Notes under the pieces: model-generated | What the model was told of the DNA's origin: nothing | Databases searched by the model: none | What the model saw: the letters and a program-made list of their open reading frames with translations, nothing else | Position numbers and translations under genes: made by a program | Assembly: GCA_041666685.1 (NCBI GenBank) | Contig: JBAYGJ010000048.1 | Coordinates: 1 to 6,657 of the forward strand | Reading direction: 5' to 3' | DNA length: 6,657 bases | Source: JBAYGJ01 sp041666685 | GTDB lineage: Bacteria > Patescibacteriota > Patescibacteriia > UBA10025 > JAHIVO01 | Part shown: positions 5,593 to 6,657 of the stretch, in pieces | Numbering within the stretch: the stretch's first letter is position 1 | Layout: every line of letters starts with the position of its first letter

Positions 5593-6200
5593 GCGTCTGG
5601 TTTCGAAAAAACAAAAGTATTGCGTTGGACGACGGCAAGATTGAGTATCATATGTACAATGGAGCCGAGGATCAGGTTTGGCGTGTGCATAAATAGCAGG
5701 GCAAAGCCGAGTCCGCCTAAGAAAGTGATAATAACGGCGCGCTGCCGTGGCCGGTACATCAGGTGGGCGCTGGCGAATATGGCGGCGCTGATGATAATTG
5801 CCGCTCCGGCCGGTAGAAATGACTGAAAACGGCTCTGTAAGAAGCCGAAAAAAATGAACTGCTGGCCTAGGCTGATGGGGATAAACCAGAACAAAAAGTG
5901 GGGGTCCTGCCACCATTTCTGCACTGGAGCGATATGCTTCAGGCGGCTATATATCAGCACCGACAGTACCCCGATAGTCGCAAATCCCAGGTACCAGGAC
6001 AGTGAGCCGGCCAGGTTATCCAGGCGCAAACCGAGTTCGGTGGCCGGAATTTTAAAAATGAGTACATCGGCGATCATGAGCAGGCCGGAGGCTGCCAGTA
6101 CGCCAAAACGGTATCGGCCTTTGATTTTCCCAGTGCCGAGTAATATAAGAGGCACCAAACCGAGCAACGTGACTTCGGCGAGCGGTTGGAGCCAATTCAT
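5589..6200 (-). CDS. CPBP-family intramembrane protein (Abi/CAAX protease-like) with altered first motif
   Basis: A 203-residue polytopic membrane protein; about six hydrophobic segments run through it, including LLGLVPLILLG, FGVLAASGLLMIADVLIF, YLGFATIGVLSVLIY and FLFWFIPISLG. TELGLRLDNL at 54-63 is a typical lead-in of CPBP proteins. Motif 2, FASAH (Phe142 to His146), and motif 3, HMILN (His183 to Asn187), are intact. Motif 1, normally EExxxR, reads QQFIFF (113-118), so both glutamates and the arginine are replaced. Known members are glutamyl intramembrane proteases (Rce1) or bacteriocin-immunity and scaffold proteins. With the glutamates gone I expect weak or no proteolysis, so a scaffold or binding role is possible. 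It starts in an ATGA overlap with the glycosyltransferase and ends in an ATGA overlap with the MutY-like gene, so the three are co-transcribed and probably translationally coupled. Confidence 0.85.
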   Translation of the reverse strand: MNWLQPLAEVTLLGLVPLILLGTGKIKGRYRFGVLAASGLLMIADVLIFKIPATELGLRLDNLAGSLSWYLGFATIGVLSVLIYSRLKHIAPVQKWWQDPHFLFWFIPISLGQQFIFFGFLQSRFQSFLPAGAAIIISAAIFASAHLMYRPRQRAVIITFLGGLGFALLFMHTPNLILGSIVHMILNLAVVQRNTFVFSKPDA

Positions 6201-6657
6201 AGCATGAATGATTTATTTTTTAGAGCTTCTTTATATATATACCAGCGCCGTAAAAGTAGCCAGCATGGCCATTTGGAAAAAAATACTTTGAAATCCTTTT
6301 TCCCATGGTACAGATATCGGAAAAAAAGAATGGGGAGTAGAATCGGCAACAAGATTATTTTAATGTAATCAGCAGGCTCAACGCTAACTTTCCATTTGGC
6401 CGGCCCGCCGAAAGCCAGGTAATGTTTCGGATATCTTGATTTCAAAATCGGCCAGACTGAAAGATTTTTAGCGGAAGATAAAAGGCTTTGCACCGTCCAT
6501 TTTTCCGGTTGGTGGAAGACCAATGCGCCTGGTACACGTTTAAATGCATTACCACGGGCGACTGCACGGATGGCTATTTCCGTGTCCTCGTTGTGGAAAC
6601 GGTCAAACATCGAATCAAAGGTTCCAATTTTTTCAAAAATCTCTTTTTTATAGGCAA
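6197..6657 (-). CDS. Glycosyltransferase family 2, C-terminal part (5' end outside window)
   Basis: The frame enters from the right edge and gives 152 residues up to the stop. It starts AYKKEIFEKIGTFDSMF and continues HNEDTEIAIRAVARGNAFKRVPGALVFHQ. This is the acceptor-side signature of GT-A, family 2 enzymes: the ED of NEDTE carries the catalytic base, and a strand ending in xVFH follows. An internal ATG at 6610 is not the start, because the conserved sequence continues upstream of it. The C-terminal part has one hydrophobic segment (IKIILLPILLPILFF) and then a basic tail, which suggests membrane association. The protein should transfer a sugar from a nucleotide donor to a glycan or lipid-linked acceptor; donor and acceptor cannot be read because the nucleotide-binding half is missing. 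The stop overlaps the next start (ATGA). Its promoter lies outside the window. Confidence 0.87.
   Translation of the reverse strand, partial: AYKKEIFEKIGTFDSMFDRFHNEDTEIAIRAVARGNAFKRVPGALVFHQPEKWTVQSLLSSAKNLSVWPILKSRYPKHYLAFGGPAKWKVSVEPADYIKIILLPILLPILFFRYLYHGKKDFKVFFSKWPCWLLLRRWYIYKEALKNKSFML

Noticed and set aside
5593..5916. N-terminal extension of the MutY-like frame
   Set aside because: It is a shadow of the CPBP gene; the repair domain begins at MTRLTDTS, where an ATGA overlap gives a natural start.

Overview
The window looks like a compact bacterial chromosome segment, most plausibly from a Patescibacteria/CPR lineage. This is an inference. It rests on a MutY-type glycosylase with no Fe-S cysteines and a QSKFHGS-type tail that I associate with CPR and related genomes, on tightly packed genes with 4-nt ATGA overlaps, and on very few Shine-Dalgarno sequences. 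TGA is used as a normal stop in two genes, so no UGA recoding is seen. There is no RNA gene, insertion sequence or CRISPR array, and no non-coding stretch longer than about 165 bases.

Left block, minus strand (2536 down to 1): three genes run leftward from an extended -10 promoter at 2571-2599. In order they are a polysaccharide pyruvyl transferase, a classical SDR oxidoreductase (7 nt later) and a protein with a ParB/sulfiredoxin-like DGSHRLA motif (4 nt later). The last is open across the left edge of the window, so it is easily missed. Together they look like a surface-glycan or cell-wall-polymer decoration cassette; the substrate cannot be read from the sequence.

Middle block, plus strand (2664-4734): an unrecognised soluble protein of 215 residues is followed, 163 nt later, by a YegD-like Hsp70 ATPase that has the actin-like nucleotide-binding fold but no substrate-binding domain. 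The Hsp70-like gene has its own strong promoter (TTGACA-N18-TATAGT with TG extension). A perfect 7-bp inverted repeat brackets the -35 box, so it is probably regulated. It also has the only strong Shine-Dalgarno in the window, and it ends at a clear rho-independent terminator.

Right block, minus strand (6657 down to 4783): a glycosyltransferase family 2 gene (C-terminal part only) overlaps a CPBP-family membrane protein by ATGA, which in turn overlaps the MutY-like glycosylase by ATGA. The CPBP protein has lost the Glu-Glu and Arg of its first catalytic motif. The MutY lacks all four cluster cysteines, and the place of the 8-oxoG-reading domain is taken by a short helix-rich tail. The MutY stop codon lies inside the U-tract of the convergent Hsp70 terminator.

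No complete new system is proven. The strongest leads are the ParB-like glycan-cassette protein, the uncharacterised protein beside the solo Hsp70 ATPase, and the operator-like repeat controlling that Hsp70.
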